Below, one piece after another: positions 8,755 to 16,682 of a DNA stretch of 64,000 nucleotides. The stretch is taken from contig NZ_LIVX01000008.1 in assembly GCF_001905665.1 (NCBI RefSeq), positions 248,001-312,000 of the forward strand, given 5' to 3'. Made by a program: the position numbers and the translations under genes. Within the stretch, counting starts at the first letter, position 1, and each line of letters opens with the position of its first letter. A model generated the notes under the pieces. The model searched no databases. It saw only the letters and a list, made by a program, of their open reading frames with translations, and was not told the DNA's origin. The DNA is from Streptomyces sp. CB02261 (GTDB lineage: Bacteria > Actinomycetota > Actinomycetes > Streptomycetales > Streptomycetaceae).

Positions 8755-9015
8755 CTACGCGGTCAGGTTTTCCTGGACGACGGCGACCACGCCGTCGAGG
8801 TTGACCATCCGGGTGAGCTCGGTCTGGTCGATCTCGATGTGGAAGGTGCGCTCCAGGGAGGAGAGGATCTCGATCGCGCCGAGCGAGTCGGCGTTGTGGT
8901 CCTCCTTGAAGAGGCTCGTGTCCGTGACCTCGGCCGGCTCGATCTCGAGGATCTCGCAGACGATCTCCTTGATCTCGGCACGCTGTTCGGTGGTGATCGC
9001 GACCGTGCTGGTCAT
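8755..9015 (-). CDS. Acyl carrier protein, first gene of the polyene PKS operon
   Basis: This 86-aa ACP has the phosphopantetheine attachment motif NADSLGAIE with Ser44 and the helical pattern of type II ACPs. GGAGG lies 6 nt before the chosen ATG; upstream in-frame sequence lacks family similarity. It is the promoter-proximal gene of the leftward operon, and three 11-bp-spaced repeats lie about 55-80 bp upstream. Its Ser should be primed by the PPTase encoded divergently at 9231. Confidence 0.93.
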   Translation of the reverse strand: MTSTVAITTEQRAEIKEIVCEILEIEPAEVTDTSLFKEDHNADSLGAIEILSSLERTFHIEIDQTELTRMVNLDGVVAVVQENLTA

Positions 9016-9067
9016 TTTCGCCTCCAAGTGTTGACGCAGCTGATGGTGAGGAGTTTTCTCGGCTGCG

Positions 9068-9096
9068 CTGACACGGAACTGACGAGCAACTGATGC
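9068..9096 (-). promoter_or_regulatory. Three SARP-type heptamer repeats at 11-bp spacing
   Basis: On the + strand CTGACAC, CTGACGA and CTGATGC start at 9068, 9079 and 9090, exactly 11 bp apart. Read on the minus strand, towards ACP, they are TCAG-type heptamers. Direct heptamers at 11-bp spacing upstream of the -10 region are the known binding pattern of SARP activators, and a SARP gene lies at 13918. A related pair occurs at 14937-14954. They sit in the 215-bp divergent region between ACP (-) and PPTase (+), where no other gene is visible. Confidence 0.6.
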
Positions 9097-9230
9097 GGGC
9101 CGGGACGGTGTTGCCGCAGCGCTGTGGGCTGCGTTGTTCGGCGTCCGCTGAAACACCTGGCCGTGGGCGGCCGTTCGCGTCAAGGTGATCGATCGACACC
9201 TCCGCGCCCGCCCGCCCCGCTGGAGAAGGC

Positions 9231-9959
9231 TTGAACCGCCGCCCCCGCCACCGCCTCCTGCCCCGCAGGATCACCGTCGTCGTCACGCCCACCCCGGGTC
9301 TGGACGCCGCGGCCTCGCGTGCCGCGCTGCTGAGGGCGGCGACCCGGGTCTGCGGGGTGACCCCGGGCTCGCTGCGGCTGGGGCACGATCACGCGGGCCG
9401 GCCGCTGCTGTCCGGTCTGGGCGACGGGCTGTGGGTGAGCCTCAGCCACGGCCGCGGGCTCGCCGCGCTCGCCCTGTCGTACGTGGGGCCCGTCGGCGTC
9501 GACGTCGAGGTCCCCCGCCGGGTGGCCGCCGTACAGCTCGCCGCCCGGTGGTTCCCCGCCGCGGAGGCCGCGTGGGTGCGCGACCGCCCCGAGGCGGAGC
9601 GGGACCTGGCGTTCTTCTGGCTGTGGACGCACAAGGAGGCGATGGGCAAGGCCTACGGCACCGGTCTGGACTCGGGCGGGCTCGAACGGCCCGGTCCGCT
9701 GCCGCACCGGTGGCCGCCGGCCCCGGTCCGCCGACTGCTGCCGCTGCCCGCCCCGGACGCCCCGCCGCGGGCCGAGCGGGCGGTCACGGAGCCGTACACC
9801 TGGCACTCCGTCGCGGCGCCGTTCGCCGGGCCGCGCGGGGTGCTCGCCGTGGCGGCGCTCGGCCCGCGCGCGCGGGGCGCGGACGTGGACGTACGGCTGT
9901 GCCCGGCGCCGCTCCGGCGCGCGGAGCACCTCACGAGTCGAAGGGAAGCGACGACATGA
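9231..9959 (+). CDS. 4'-phosphopantetheinyl transferase, Sfp type
   Basis: It transfers 4'-phosphopantetheine from CoA to Ser of ACP or PCP domains. The 242-aa protein has the two hallmark motifs, VGVDVEVPRRV (Mg-binding Asp and Glu) and WLWTHKEAMGKAYG (WxxKEA). The TTG start follows GGAGAAGG closely; an upstream in-frame Met is not supported by similarity. The stop overlaps the next ATG as ATGA. It is divergent from the ACP operon. A second, EntD-like PPTase begins at 63741, so the window has one at each end. Confidence 0.88.
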   Translation: MNRRPRHRLLPRRITVVVTPTPGLDAAASRAALLRAATRVCGVTPGSLRLGHDHAGRPLLSGLGDGLWVSLSHGRGLAALALSYVGPVGVDVEVPRRVAAVQLAARWFPAAEAAWVRDRPEAERDLAFFWLWTHKEAMGKAYGTGLDSGGLERPGPLPHRWPPAPVRRLLPLPAPDAPPRAERAVTEPYTWHSVAAPFAGPRGVLAVAALGPRARGADVDVRLCPAPLRRAEHLTSRREATT

Positions 9960-10195
9960 ACGGCGGGCTCATCGCCATCCTCATCACGTTCATCGTGGTG
10001 CTCGGTCTCAGTACGAGCACGGTCGCCTACTTCGTCCTGCAGAGACACCGCGCGGACGGCGCCGCGATGGCCCAGTACCGCGTCCTCGCCGAGGAGTCCG
10101 TGGCGCGACAGGAGTCGCTGCACCGGACGCTCAGGGAGCTCACCGACCGGCTGTGCGCCGTCGAGTTCATGCTGCGCAGCGTCGACGAGGGATGA
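9956..10195 (+). CDS. Small single-pass membrane protein
   Basis: A 79-aa protein. Residues 4-27 form one hydrophobic helix (IAILITFIVVLGLSTSTVAYF), and the rest is a charged, helical tail rich in Arg, Glu and Leu that could form a coiled coil, ending RLCAVEFMLRSVDEG. It overlaps the PPTase stop by 4 bases and precedes the ABC transporter genes by about 100 bp. The layout resembles PspB-like small membrane proteins, but I see no specific signature. Function unknown; a membrane accessory to the exporter is possible. Confidence 0.7.
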   Translation: MNGGLIAILITFIVVLGLSTSTVAYFVLQRHRADGAAMAQYRVLAEESVARQESLHRTLRELTDRLCAVEFMLRSVDEG

Positions 10196-10294
10196 GGGAG
10201 CCGCCGTCCCGGCCCCGGACGGACCGGCCGGCGTCCCCGGCCCCACCACGACCACACCACGAACCATCTGCACCGGCACCAGGGAGACCCATCC

Positions 10295-11086
10295 ATGAAC
10301 AGCACGCCGCAGCGCGGTGCCGACGAGGTCGTCGTCCTCAGCAGGGTGCGCCGGGCGTACGGCGCCGAACGCACGGGCGTGGTCGCCCTCGACGACGTGT
10401 CGATCGGCTTCCGGCGCGGCACCTTCACCGCCGTGATGGGTCCCTCCGGATCGGGCAAGACCACCCTGCTCCAGTGCGCGGCGGGGCTCGACCGCCCGAC
10501 GTCCGGGTCGGTGGTCCTGGACGGTGTCGAGCTGACCGGCATGAGCGAGCGGAACCTGACCAAGCTCCGCCGCGAGCGCATCGGCTTCGTCTTCCAGTCG
10601 TACAACCTGCTGCCCGCGCTGACCGTCGAGGACAACGTCACCCTGCCCCTGCGCCTGGCGAGCCGCCGGCCCGAACCCGGCAGTGTGGCGCGGGTGCTGG
10701 AGCAGGTGGGCCTCGGTGACCGCGGCCGGCGCCGGCCGGACGAGCTCTCCGGCGGTCAGCGGCAGCGGGTCGCGATCGCCCGCGCGCTGATCACGGAACC
10801 GGCCGTCATCTTCGGTGACGAGCCGACCGGCGCGCTCGACACCCACACCGCCCTCGAGGTGCTGCGGCTGCTGCGCTCCGCGGTGCGCGACGGCGGGCGG
10901 ACGGCCATCGTGGTGACGCACGACCCGGTGGCCGCCTCCCACGCCGACCGGGTCGTCTTCCTGGCCGACGGGCGGATCGTGGACGAGCTGCACGGCGCGA
11001 CCGCCGACACGATCGCCGAGCGCATGATCCATCTCGGCGCGTGGGGCGAGCGTCCCGGCGTCCACGCCCCCGGAGGATCGGTCTGA
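10295..11086 (+). CDS. ABC transporter ATP-binding protein (MacB/LolD type)
   Basis: A 263-aa nucleotide-binding subunit with Walker A GPSGSGKTT, Q-loop FVFQSYNLLPALT, signature LSGGQRQRVAIARAL, Walker B VIFGDEPTGALDT and H-loop VVTHD. The LxxLTVxDNVTLPL pattern and overall length are typical of the MacB/LolD family that pairs with FtsX-type permeases. The next gene is such a permease, joined by a TGATG overlap. Probable role: export of the product or self-protection. Confidence 0.93.
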   Translation: MNSTPQRGADEVVVLSRVRRAYGAERTGVVALDDVSIGFRRGTFTAVMGPSGSGKTTLLQCAAGLDRPTSGSVVLDGVELTGMSERNLTKLRRERIGFVFQSYNLLPALTVEDNVTLPLRLASRRPEPGSVARVLEQVGLGDRGRRRPDELSGGQRQRVAIARALITEPAVIFGDEPTGALDTHTALEVLRLLRSAVRDGGRTAIVVTHDPVAASHADRVVFLADGRIVDELHGATADTIAERMIHLGAWGERPGVHAPGGSV

Positions 11087-12807
11087 TGTTCGGTCTGGCC
11101 CTGCGCACCCTGCGCTTCCGCAAGAGCGGCTTCGTCGCCTCCTTCGTCGCCCTGTTCCTCGGAGCCGTCATCGTCGCCGCGTGCGGCGGTCTGATGGAGA
11201 CCGGCATCCGGGCCTCCGCCCCGCCGCGGCGGGCGGACGGCGGTCACGCCGTCGTCCTGTTCTCGCCGATCGAGCAGGAGGCGACCCGGCTGGTGTCGCT
11301 CTCCGCCGTGTTCGGCGGGATCGCCGTCATGGTGGTGGTGTTCGTCGTCGGTTCCACGCTCGCCGTGCTCGTCCAGCAGCGCATGCGGGAGATGGCCCTG
11401 CTGCGGGCGGTCGGCTCGCTGCCCGGTCAGATCCGTCTCCTGGTGGTGTCCGAGACGCTGGTGGTCGGGGCGCTCGCGACCGCGCTCGCCCTGGCACCCG
11501 GTCACGCCGCGGGACGGCTGATGCTGGAGCGGTTCGCCGAGGGCGGGATGGTCTCGCCGGAGATCCCCTACCGCGCCGGCTGGATCCCGCTGGGCATCGC
11601 CGCCGGGGCGGCCCTGCTGGCGGCCGTGGCCGCCGCCTGGATCGCCTCGCGCCGCGCCGCGCTGATCCGGCCCGCCGCCGCCCTCGCCGAGGCGGGGCTG
11701 CAGCGCCGCTGGATGAGCGCGCCGCGTCTGGTGTTCGCGCTGCTCTGCCTCGCCGGCGGCACCGCCCTGGCCCTGGTCACCGCACTGGTGATGCCGGGGT
11801 CGGTCGCCGCGAGCACGGCGGGTCCGACCGCGATGCTCTGGGCCTCCGGCATCGCGCTGGTCGCGCCGGGGCTCACCCGGGCGCTGATCGCGGTGCTGCG
11901 GCCGCCGCTGCGCGTCCTGCCCGGCCCGTCCTGCCGCCTCGCCTCCGACAACGTCCGGGCCCGCGCGGTCAGGACGGCCGGTGCGGTCACTCCGGTGATG
12001 CTGGCGACGGGGCTCGCCACGGGTCTGCTCTACCTCCAGACGACCCAGGACGCGTCGGCCCGGGACGCCCGCGCGACCGACACGGTCACGAGCGCCCCCG
12101 TCGCCGTCACCCCGGCGTCGCGTACGGAGGTGAACGTCCCTGCCTCCGTCCCTGCCTCCGTCCCGCCGACTCGTACGGCCGGCAACGCGACGGTCGCCGT
12201 GATCCCGGGCCGTACGGACGCCCACGCCACGGTCGCCGTGACCCCGGCGCGTACGGACGCGCATGCCACCGTCGCCGTGGCCCCGGCGCGTACGGACGCC
12301 ACCCCGGTCCGTACGGACGCGCACGCCTCCCCCGCCGTCGCGGTGGGCCGTACGGACGGGAGCTCGGCGGTCGTCGTCGCCGCTGCCCCGCGAGCCGCCT
12401 CCGGGGGTGCGTCGGCCGATGCCTGGATCAACTTCCTGCTGGCCGGCACCATCATCGGGTACGCGATGATCTCCCTGGTCAACACCCTGGTGGTGGCCGC
12501 TTCCGAGCGGCGCGAGGAGTTCGCGCTCCAGCGTCTCGTGGGGGCCACCACGGGCCAGGTGATGCGGATGATGACGATCGAGGCGCTGCTCGTGGCGGTG
12601 ATGGGGACCGTCCTCGGCTCCCTGGTGGCCGCCGCGACGCTGGTCCCGTTCCGGCTCGCGCTCGACGGCTCGTGGCTGCCCGGCGGCCCGCTGTGGATCT
12701 ACCTCGCGATCGTCGGCTTCGTCACCGCGCTGACCGTGGCGGCCACGCTGGTGCCGGTCCGGCTCGCCCTGCGGGTCCCGCCCACGGGGGCGCCGGCCGC
12801 GCCCTGA
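11086..12807 (+). CDS. FtsX-like ABC transporter permease with an internal 13-aa repeat tract
   Basis: A 573-aa permease. It has an N-terminal membrane helix (FVALFLGAVIVAACGG), FtsX-type helices around residues 70-190 and a final FtsX helix set after residue 445. LASDNVRARAVRTAGAVTP near residue 285 marks the start of the second half. Between about residues 345 and 440 the expected extracytoplasmic segment is replaced by degenerate Thr/Val/Ala repeats built on RTDAHATVAVTPA. The start overlaps the ATPase stop as TGATG and follows GGAGGA. It should form an exporter with the preceding ATPase. The repeat tract is unusual for the family. Confidence 0.88.
   Translation: MFGLALRTLRFRKSGFVASFVALFLGAVIVAACGGLMETGIRASAPPRRADGGHAVVLFSPIEQEATRLVSLSAVFGGIAVMVVVFVVGSTLAVLVQQRMREMALLRAVGSLPGQIRLLVVSETLVVGALATALALAPGHAAGRLMLERFAEGGMVSPEIPYRAGWIPLGIAAGAALLAAVAAAWIASRRAALIRPAAALAEAGLQRRWMSAPRLVFALLCLAGGTALALVTALVMPGSVAASTAGPTAMLWASGIALVAPGLTRALIAVLRPPLRVLPGPSCRLASDNVRARAVRTAGAVTPVMLATGLATGLLYLQTTQDASARDARATDTVTSAPVAVTPASRTEVNVPASVPASVPPTRTAGNATVAVIPGRTDAHATVAVTPARTDAHATVAVAPARTDATPVRTDAHASPAVAVGRTDGSSAVVVAAAPRAASGGASADAWINFLLAGTIIGYAMISLVNTLVVAASERREEFALQRLVGATTGQVMRMMTIEALLVAVMGTVLGSLVAAATLVPFRLALDGSWLPGGPLWIYLAIVGFVTALTVAATLVPVRLALRVPPTGAPAAP
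12172..12360 (+). repeat. 39-bp tandem repeats inside the permease gene
   Basis: Units beginning CGTACGG start at 12172, 12211, 12250 and 12289, each 39 bp long and in frame, followed by shorter units at 12310 and 12348. They encode 13-aa units of the form RTDAHATVAVTPA. The second and third are nearly identical, which suggests recent duplication. Confidence 0.85.
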
Positions 12808-12814
12808 CGTCCGC

Positions 12815-13783
12815 TCACGGGGCGGTGGGGCCGAAGGGGCCCAGCTCGGCGAAGTCCCCCGGATGGTCGGTGATCCACGGCCAGTACCGGGGGATGGTCC
12901 GCGCGTAGTCGCGGTAGTAGCGGCGGACCGTCTCGAGGAGGCCGCGCCGTATGGACTCGGTGAGCGCGTCCCCCCGCCACACCAGGAGCAGCTCGGTGCG
13001 CTCGGTGTCCCTGATCGGCACCAGGGTCACCTCCCGGGTCGCCCCCGTGGGGGTGGTGAGCGCCGCCGCGTCGGCGTCCCGGACCCAGTTCATGGCCTCG
13101 TGGTGGCCGTCGACGTGGTGCAGCACCTCCGGGTCGTCGCCCGCGACCCTGGCGAACAGCTGCTTCTCGATGGGGTGGAACCAGTGGTCGCGGGCGTACC
13201 GGATCCACCGGAGTCCGGCCAGGTCCCGCACGTCGACGACGCTCCGGCCGGCCAGCGGGTGCCGCGGGGGCACCGCGAGCCAGACCGGCTCCCGTACGAC
13301 GACCGCGCCGGACAGGGGCGGTTCGAGGTGCCCCGCGGAGGCGGTCCCCGGCGTGCCGGTCACGAGCGCCGCGTCGAGCGCGCCGACGCGCACCGCCGCC
13401 ACGGCCGCTGCGGGGTCGAGGGTCTCGGTCCGCACCTCGGCGACGGGCAGCGCCGCCTGGAGCACGGCGCGCAGCGACGGAGGCGTCCATTCCGTGTTCC
13501 CGAACCGGAAGACGTCCGAGGTGTACGCGCTGGCCTCGGCGATCACGAGGTCGGCCTGCCGGGTCAGGTCGGCCAGCATGGGGATGAGACGCTCGCCGAG
13601 CGGCGTGGGGGTCACCCCGGAGCGGGTCCTGACGAAGAGTTCGCCGCCGACGGCCTTCTCGATGCGGCGCAGCTGCGCGGTGAGGCTCGACTGCGGGAGG
13701 CTCAGCTCGACCGCGGCCTTCGAGATGCTCCCCGCGCGGTCGATGGCGGTCACGACTCTGGCGTGGCGTAACTCGACGTTCAC
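12815..13783 (-). CDS. LysR-family transcriptional regulator
   Basis: A 322-aa LysR-type regulator. The N-terminal winged helix has RHARVVTAIDRAGSISKAAVELSLPQSSLTAQ, spanning the helix-turn-helix, and LFVRTRSGVTPTPLGE, the family wing motif. Residues from about 90 on form the effector-binding domain. The start is GTG. It is convergent with the ABC permease gene, only 7 bp between stops, and lies downstream of the SARP gene on the same strand. It may be a second pathway regulator; the effector is unknown. Confidence 0.9.
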   Translation of the reverse strand: MNVELRHARVVTAIDRAGSISKAAVELSLPQSSLTAQLRRIEKAVGGELFVRTRSGVTPTPLGERLIPMLADLTRQADLVIAEASAYTSDVFRFGNTEWTPPSLRAVLQAALPVAEVRTETLDPAAAVAAVRVGALDAALVTGTPGTASAGHLEPPLSGAVVVREPVWLAVPPRHPLAGRSVVDVRDLAGLRWIRYARDHWFHPIEKQLFARVAGDDPEVLHHVDGHHEAMNWVRDADAAALTTPTGATREVTLVPIRDTERTELLLVWRGDALTESIRRGLLETVRRYYRDYARTIPRYWPWITDHPGDFAELGPFGPTAP

Positions 13784-13917
13784 CTGTCCCCCGTGTGTGC
13801 CGGCCCCTGCGGTCGTCCCCCGGCGGACGACCCCGGGGAGATCGCCACGCTAACAGGGGGGACTGACACCGTCCATGTCGGCGGCGCGGGGCCGCGGGGG
13901 GGCCGTCGGCGGGGGGC

Positions 13918-14778
13918 TCAGGCCAGTGCGGGGGCCGAGCGCGCGAGGACGCGGCGCGGCTCGCCGAGCGTCTCGTCCTGCCGGAGGATCGCCTCGTAGG
14001 CGTGGTGGAGGGCGCGGCCGGGTTCGAGGCCGAGGTCGCCGGCGAGGCGGCGGCGCGCGCCGTGGAAGACCTCGAGGGCCTCCGCCTGGCGGCCGTCCCG
14101 GTAGAGCGCCAGCATCAGCAGTTCGCTCAGCCGCTCCCGGCCGGAGTGCTCGGCGGCCAGCTGGCGCAGTTCGGAGACGGGCACCCGGGCCGCGTCGACG
14201 GAGAGTCTGGCCGCGGTGAGGTCCTCGTAGGCCGTGATGCGGCGTTCCTCCAGGTGGGCCGCCTGGATCCGGCAGCGCATGCCCTCGCAGGTGTCGAGGA
14301 GGGCGGGGCCGCGCCACAGGGCGAGGGCGGCCTCCAGGGTGTCGATGGCGCGGGCGGGGTCCGTCGCGGCCAGTTCGGCGCCGGTGCCGGCGAGGTCCAG
14401 GAAGCGGTGGGCGTCCACGGAGTCGGCCGGGGTGTCGAGCAGATAGCCGTTGCCGGCGGTCCGCAGGAGTTCGGCTCCGTCGCGGTCCGTCACCGCCTGC
14501 AGCAGTTTGCGCAGCCGGCGGACGTTGGCCTGGAGCGCGTTGCGCGCGTTGGCCATGGGCTGGTCGGCCCAGAGCTCGTCCACCAACTGGTCTGCGGTGA
14601 TCGGCACCCCGGGGGACAGCGCGAGCATCGTGAGGACGACGCTCGCCCGCTGCGAGGTCATCGTGTACCGCTTCCCGCCGTGAGCGAGAAAAAGCGGGCC
14701 GAGAACATTGATTTCCACAGTCGGAACCCCCATGTCAGCACGCGGACATGGGACATCATGCGCGAGTTCGACGGGCAT
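13918..14778 (-). CDS. SARP-family pathway activator
   Basis: A Streptomyces antibiotic regulatory protein of 286 aa from this start. The N-terminal OmpR-like winged helix runs from VEINVLGPLFL through TMTSQRASVVLTMLALSPG and NARNALQANVRRLRKLL. The bacterial transcriptional activation domain follows, with VDAHRFLDLA and the RLSELLMLALYRDGRQAEALEVF pattern. SARPs bind 11-bp-spaced repeats and recruit RNA polymerase. GAGGTGG lies 9 nt before the ATG at 14778; ATGs at 14733 and 14808 are alternatives, and 14733 matches the usual family N-terminus but has no ribosome binding site. Likely activator of the ACP operon and the halogenase. Confidence 0.9.
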   Translation of the reverse strand: MPVELAHDVPCPRADMGVPTVEINVLGPLFLAHGGKRYTMTSQRASVVLTMLALSPGVPITADQLVDELWADQPMANARNALQANVRRLRKLLQAVTDRDGAELLRTAGNGYLLDTPADSVDAHRFLDLAGTGAELAATDPARAIDTLEAALALWRGPALLDTCEGMRCRIQAAHLEERRITAYEDLTAARLSVDAARVPVSELRQLAAEHSGRERLSELLMLALYRDGRQAEALEVFHGARRRLAGDLGLEPGRALHHAYEAILRQDETLGEPRRVLARSAPALA

Positions 14779-14837
14779 AGGGAAATACCACCTCGCTCGC
14801 CGGGACATCGCTCACCAGTATGACCGGACACCCGCTG

Positions 14838-14954
14838 TCACCTGCGGCTTTCACCTGAAAGAAAAAACCTACAGGTGTCACTCCGAACCTACTCAGGCCC
14901 TCATGACAAGTATTCCCGGCAGTCTGCCGGGAATACCTGACACGATACTGACAA
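14838..14954. promoter_or_regulatory. SARP/halogenase divergent region: inverted repeat and SARP-like repeats
   Basis: The 324-bp gap between the SARP (-) and halogenase (+) genes holds several possible operators. CACCTG-type half-sites lie at 14838-14844 and 14851-14857, with an inverted copy at 14872-14877. A perfect inverted repeat has 11-bp arms (TATTCCCGGCA at 14911-14921, its complement at 14925-14935). CTGACAC and CTGACAA start at 14937 and 14948, 11 bp apart, matching the repeats before the ACP gene. The region is more AT-rich than its surroundings, as expected for promoters. No gene is visible in it. Confidence 0.55.
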
Positions 14955-15060
14955 CGCGTCAATTGCGTGGTCCGAACGGGTGGTCCGACAGGTCTCGCCT
15001 GCGATATTCGGCGGGCACTGAAAGACCTCGTACTCGCTTCATTCCCGACCTAGAGTCGTT

Positions 15061-15097
15061 CTTCGGTGGCGCCATCCCAAACTTCCCACCGAAGGAG
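15061..15097 (+). promoter_or_regulatory. Possible hairpin covering the halogenase ribosome binding site
   Basis: CTTCGGTGG at 15061-15069 is fully complementary to CCACCGAAG at 15086-15094, leaving a 16-nt loop. The right arm overlaps GAAGGAG at 15091-15097, the ribosome binding site of the halogenase, whose GTG start is at 15103. If the transcript begins upstream of 15061 the site could be masked. Confidence 0.4.
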
Positions 15098-15102
15098 TCG
15101 TC

Positions 15103-16653
15103 GTGCTCAACAGAGTTGTGATCGTGGGCGGCGGAACAGCCGGCTGGATGACCGCCTCGTACTTCAAGGCCGCGTTCGGGGACCGTATCGACATCACCCT
15201 CGTCGAATCGGGAACCGTCGGAGCGGTCGGTGTCGGCGAGGCCACGTTCAGCGACATCCGTCACTTCTTCGAGTTCCTCGGACTCAAGGAGAAGGACTGG
15301 ATGCCGGCGTGCAACGCCACGTACAAGCTGGCCGTGCGCTTCGAGAACTGGCGCGAGCCGGGACACTACTTCTACCACCCGTTCGAGCAGATGCGGTCCG
15401 TCAACGGCTTCCCGCTGACCGACTGGTGGCTCAAGAACGGGCCGACCGACCGCTTCGACAAGGACTGCTTCGTCATGGCGTCGGTCATCGACGCCGGACT
15501 GAGCCCCCGGCACCAGGACGGCACCCTCATCGACCAGCCCTTCGTCGAGGGCGGGAACGAGATGCAGGGTCTCACGATGTCCGAGCACCAGGGGAAGACG
15601 CAGTTCCCCTACGCCTACCAGTTCGAGGCCGCGCTCCTGGCCAAGTACCTCACCCGCTATTCGGTGGAGCGGGGCGTGCGGCACGTCGTCGACGACGTGA
15701 CCAAGGTCGAGCTCGACGAGCGCGGCTGGATCTCCGCGGTGCGCACCGCGGAGCACGGCGACATCACCGGTGACCTCTACATCGACTGCACCGGCTTCCG
15801 CGGCGTGCTGCTCAACCAGGCCCTGGAGGAGCCGTTCATCTCCTACCAGGACACGCTGCCCAACGACAGCGCGGTCGCCCTCCAGGTGCCCATGGACATG
15901 GAGCGGCGCGGCATCCGCCCGTGCACCACCGCGACGGCACAGGACGCCGGGTGGATCTGGACCATTCCGCTGACCGGCCGGGTCGGCACCGGGTACGTGT
16001 ACGCCAAGGACTACCTGTCCCCGGAGGACGCCGAGCGCACCCTGCGGGAGTTCGTGGGGCCGGCCGCGGCCGACGTCGAGGCCAACCACATCCGCATGCG
16101 GATCGGCCGCAGCAGGAACTCGTGGGTGAGGAACTGCGTGGCGATCGGTCTGTCCAGCGGCTTCGTCGAGCCCCTGGAGTCGACCGGCATCTTCTTCATC
16201 CACCACGCCATCGAGCAGCTCGCCAAGAACTTCCCGGGCGAGGACTGGAACCCGGTCCACCGCGACGTCTACAACGACGCCGTCTCCCACGTGATGGACG
16301 GTGTACGGGAGTTCCTGGTGCTGCACTACGTGGCGGCCAAGCGCACGGACACCCAGTACTGGCGCGACGCCAAGACCCGCGCCATACCGGACTCGCTGGC
16401 CGAGCGGATCGAGAAGTGGAAGGTCCAGCTGCCCGACAGCGAGTCGATCTACCCGTACTACCACGGCCTTCCCGCGTACTCGTACATGTGCATCCTGCTG
16501 GGCATGGGCGGGATCGACCTCGCGCCCTCCCCGGCGCTCGCCCTCTCCGACGGAGCTGCCGCGCGCCGGGAGTTCGAGCTGATCAGGGAGAAGACCGAGA
16601 GCCTGGTCAAGGTGCTGCCGAGGGCCTACGACTACTTCACCCGGCTGGGCTGA
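15103..16653 (+). CDS. FAD-dependent tryptophan halogenase, PyrH-like (probably 5-halogenase)
   Basis: The 516-aa protein uses FADH2, O2 and chloride or bromide to halogenate an indole ring. It has the FAD-binding GGGTAGW near residue 10, the catalytic Lys75 in NATYKLAVRFENW, and the halogenase signature WIWTIP. The stretches TMSEHQGKTQFPYAY, SYQDTLPNDSAVALQVP and SSGFVEPLESTGIFFIHHA are those I associate with PyrH-type tryptophan 5-halogenases rather than RebH/PrnA 7-halogenases. The GTG start follows GAAGGAG. A flavin reductase gene lies two genes downstream. The tryptophan-halogenase call is firm; 5-regioselectivity is inferred from resemblance. Confidence 0.92.
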   Translation: MLNRVVIVGGGTAGWMTASYFKAAFGDRIDITLVESGTVGAVGVGEATFSDIRHFFEFLGLKEKDWMPACNATYKLAVRFENWREPGHYFYHPFEQMRSVNGFPLTDWWLKNGPTDRFDKDCFVMASVIDAGLSPRHQDGTLIDQPFVEGGNEMQGLTMSEHQGKTQFPYAYQFEAALLAKYLTRYSVERGVRHVVDDVTKVELDERGWISAVRTAEHGDITGDLYIDCTGFRGVLLNQALEEPFISYQDTLPNDSAVALQVPMDMERRGIRPCTTATAQDAGWIWTIPLTGRVGTGYVYAKDYLSPEDAERTLREFVGPAAADVEANHIRMRIGRSRNSWVRNCVAIGLSSGFVEPLESTGIFFIHHAIEQLAKNFPGEDWNPVHRDVYNDAVSHVMDGVREFLVLHYVAAKRTDTQYWRDAKTRAIPDSLAERIEKWKVQLPDSESIYPYYHGLPAYSYMCILLGMGGIDLAPSPALALSDGAAARREFELIREKTESLVKVLPRAYDYFTRLG

Positions 16654-16682
16654 CGGCGCCGGACGGGAAGGGACTCTCTGTC

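Noticed and set aside
12172..12360. CRISPR array
   Set aside because: Repeats are contiguous, in frame and without spacers; they encode a protein repeat.
14823..15102. Possible riboswitch or tRNA-like structure in the SARP/halogenase gap
   Set aside because: The inverted repeats are short and separate; I could not fold a tRNA cloverleaf or known riboswitch core.
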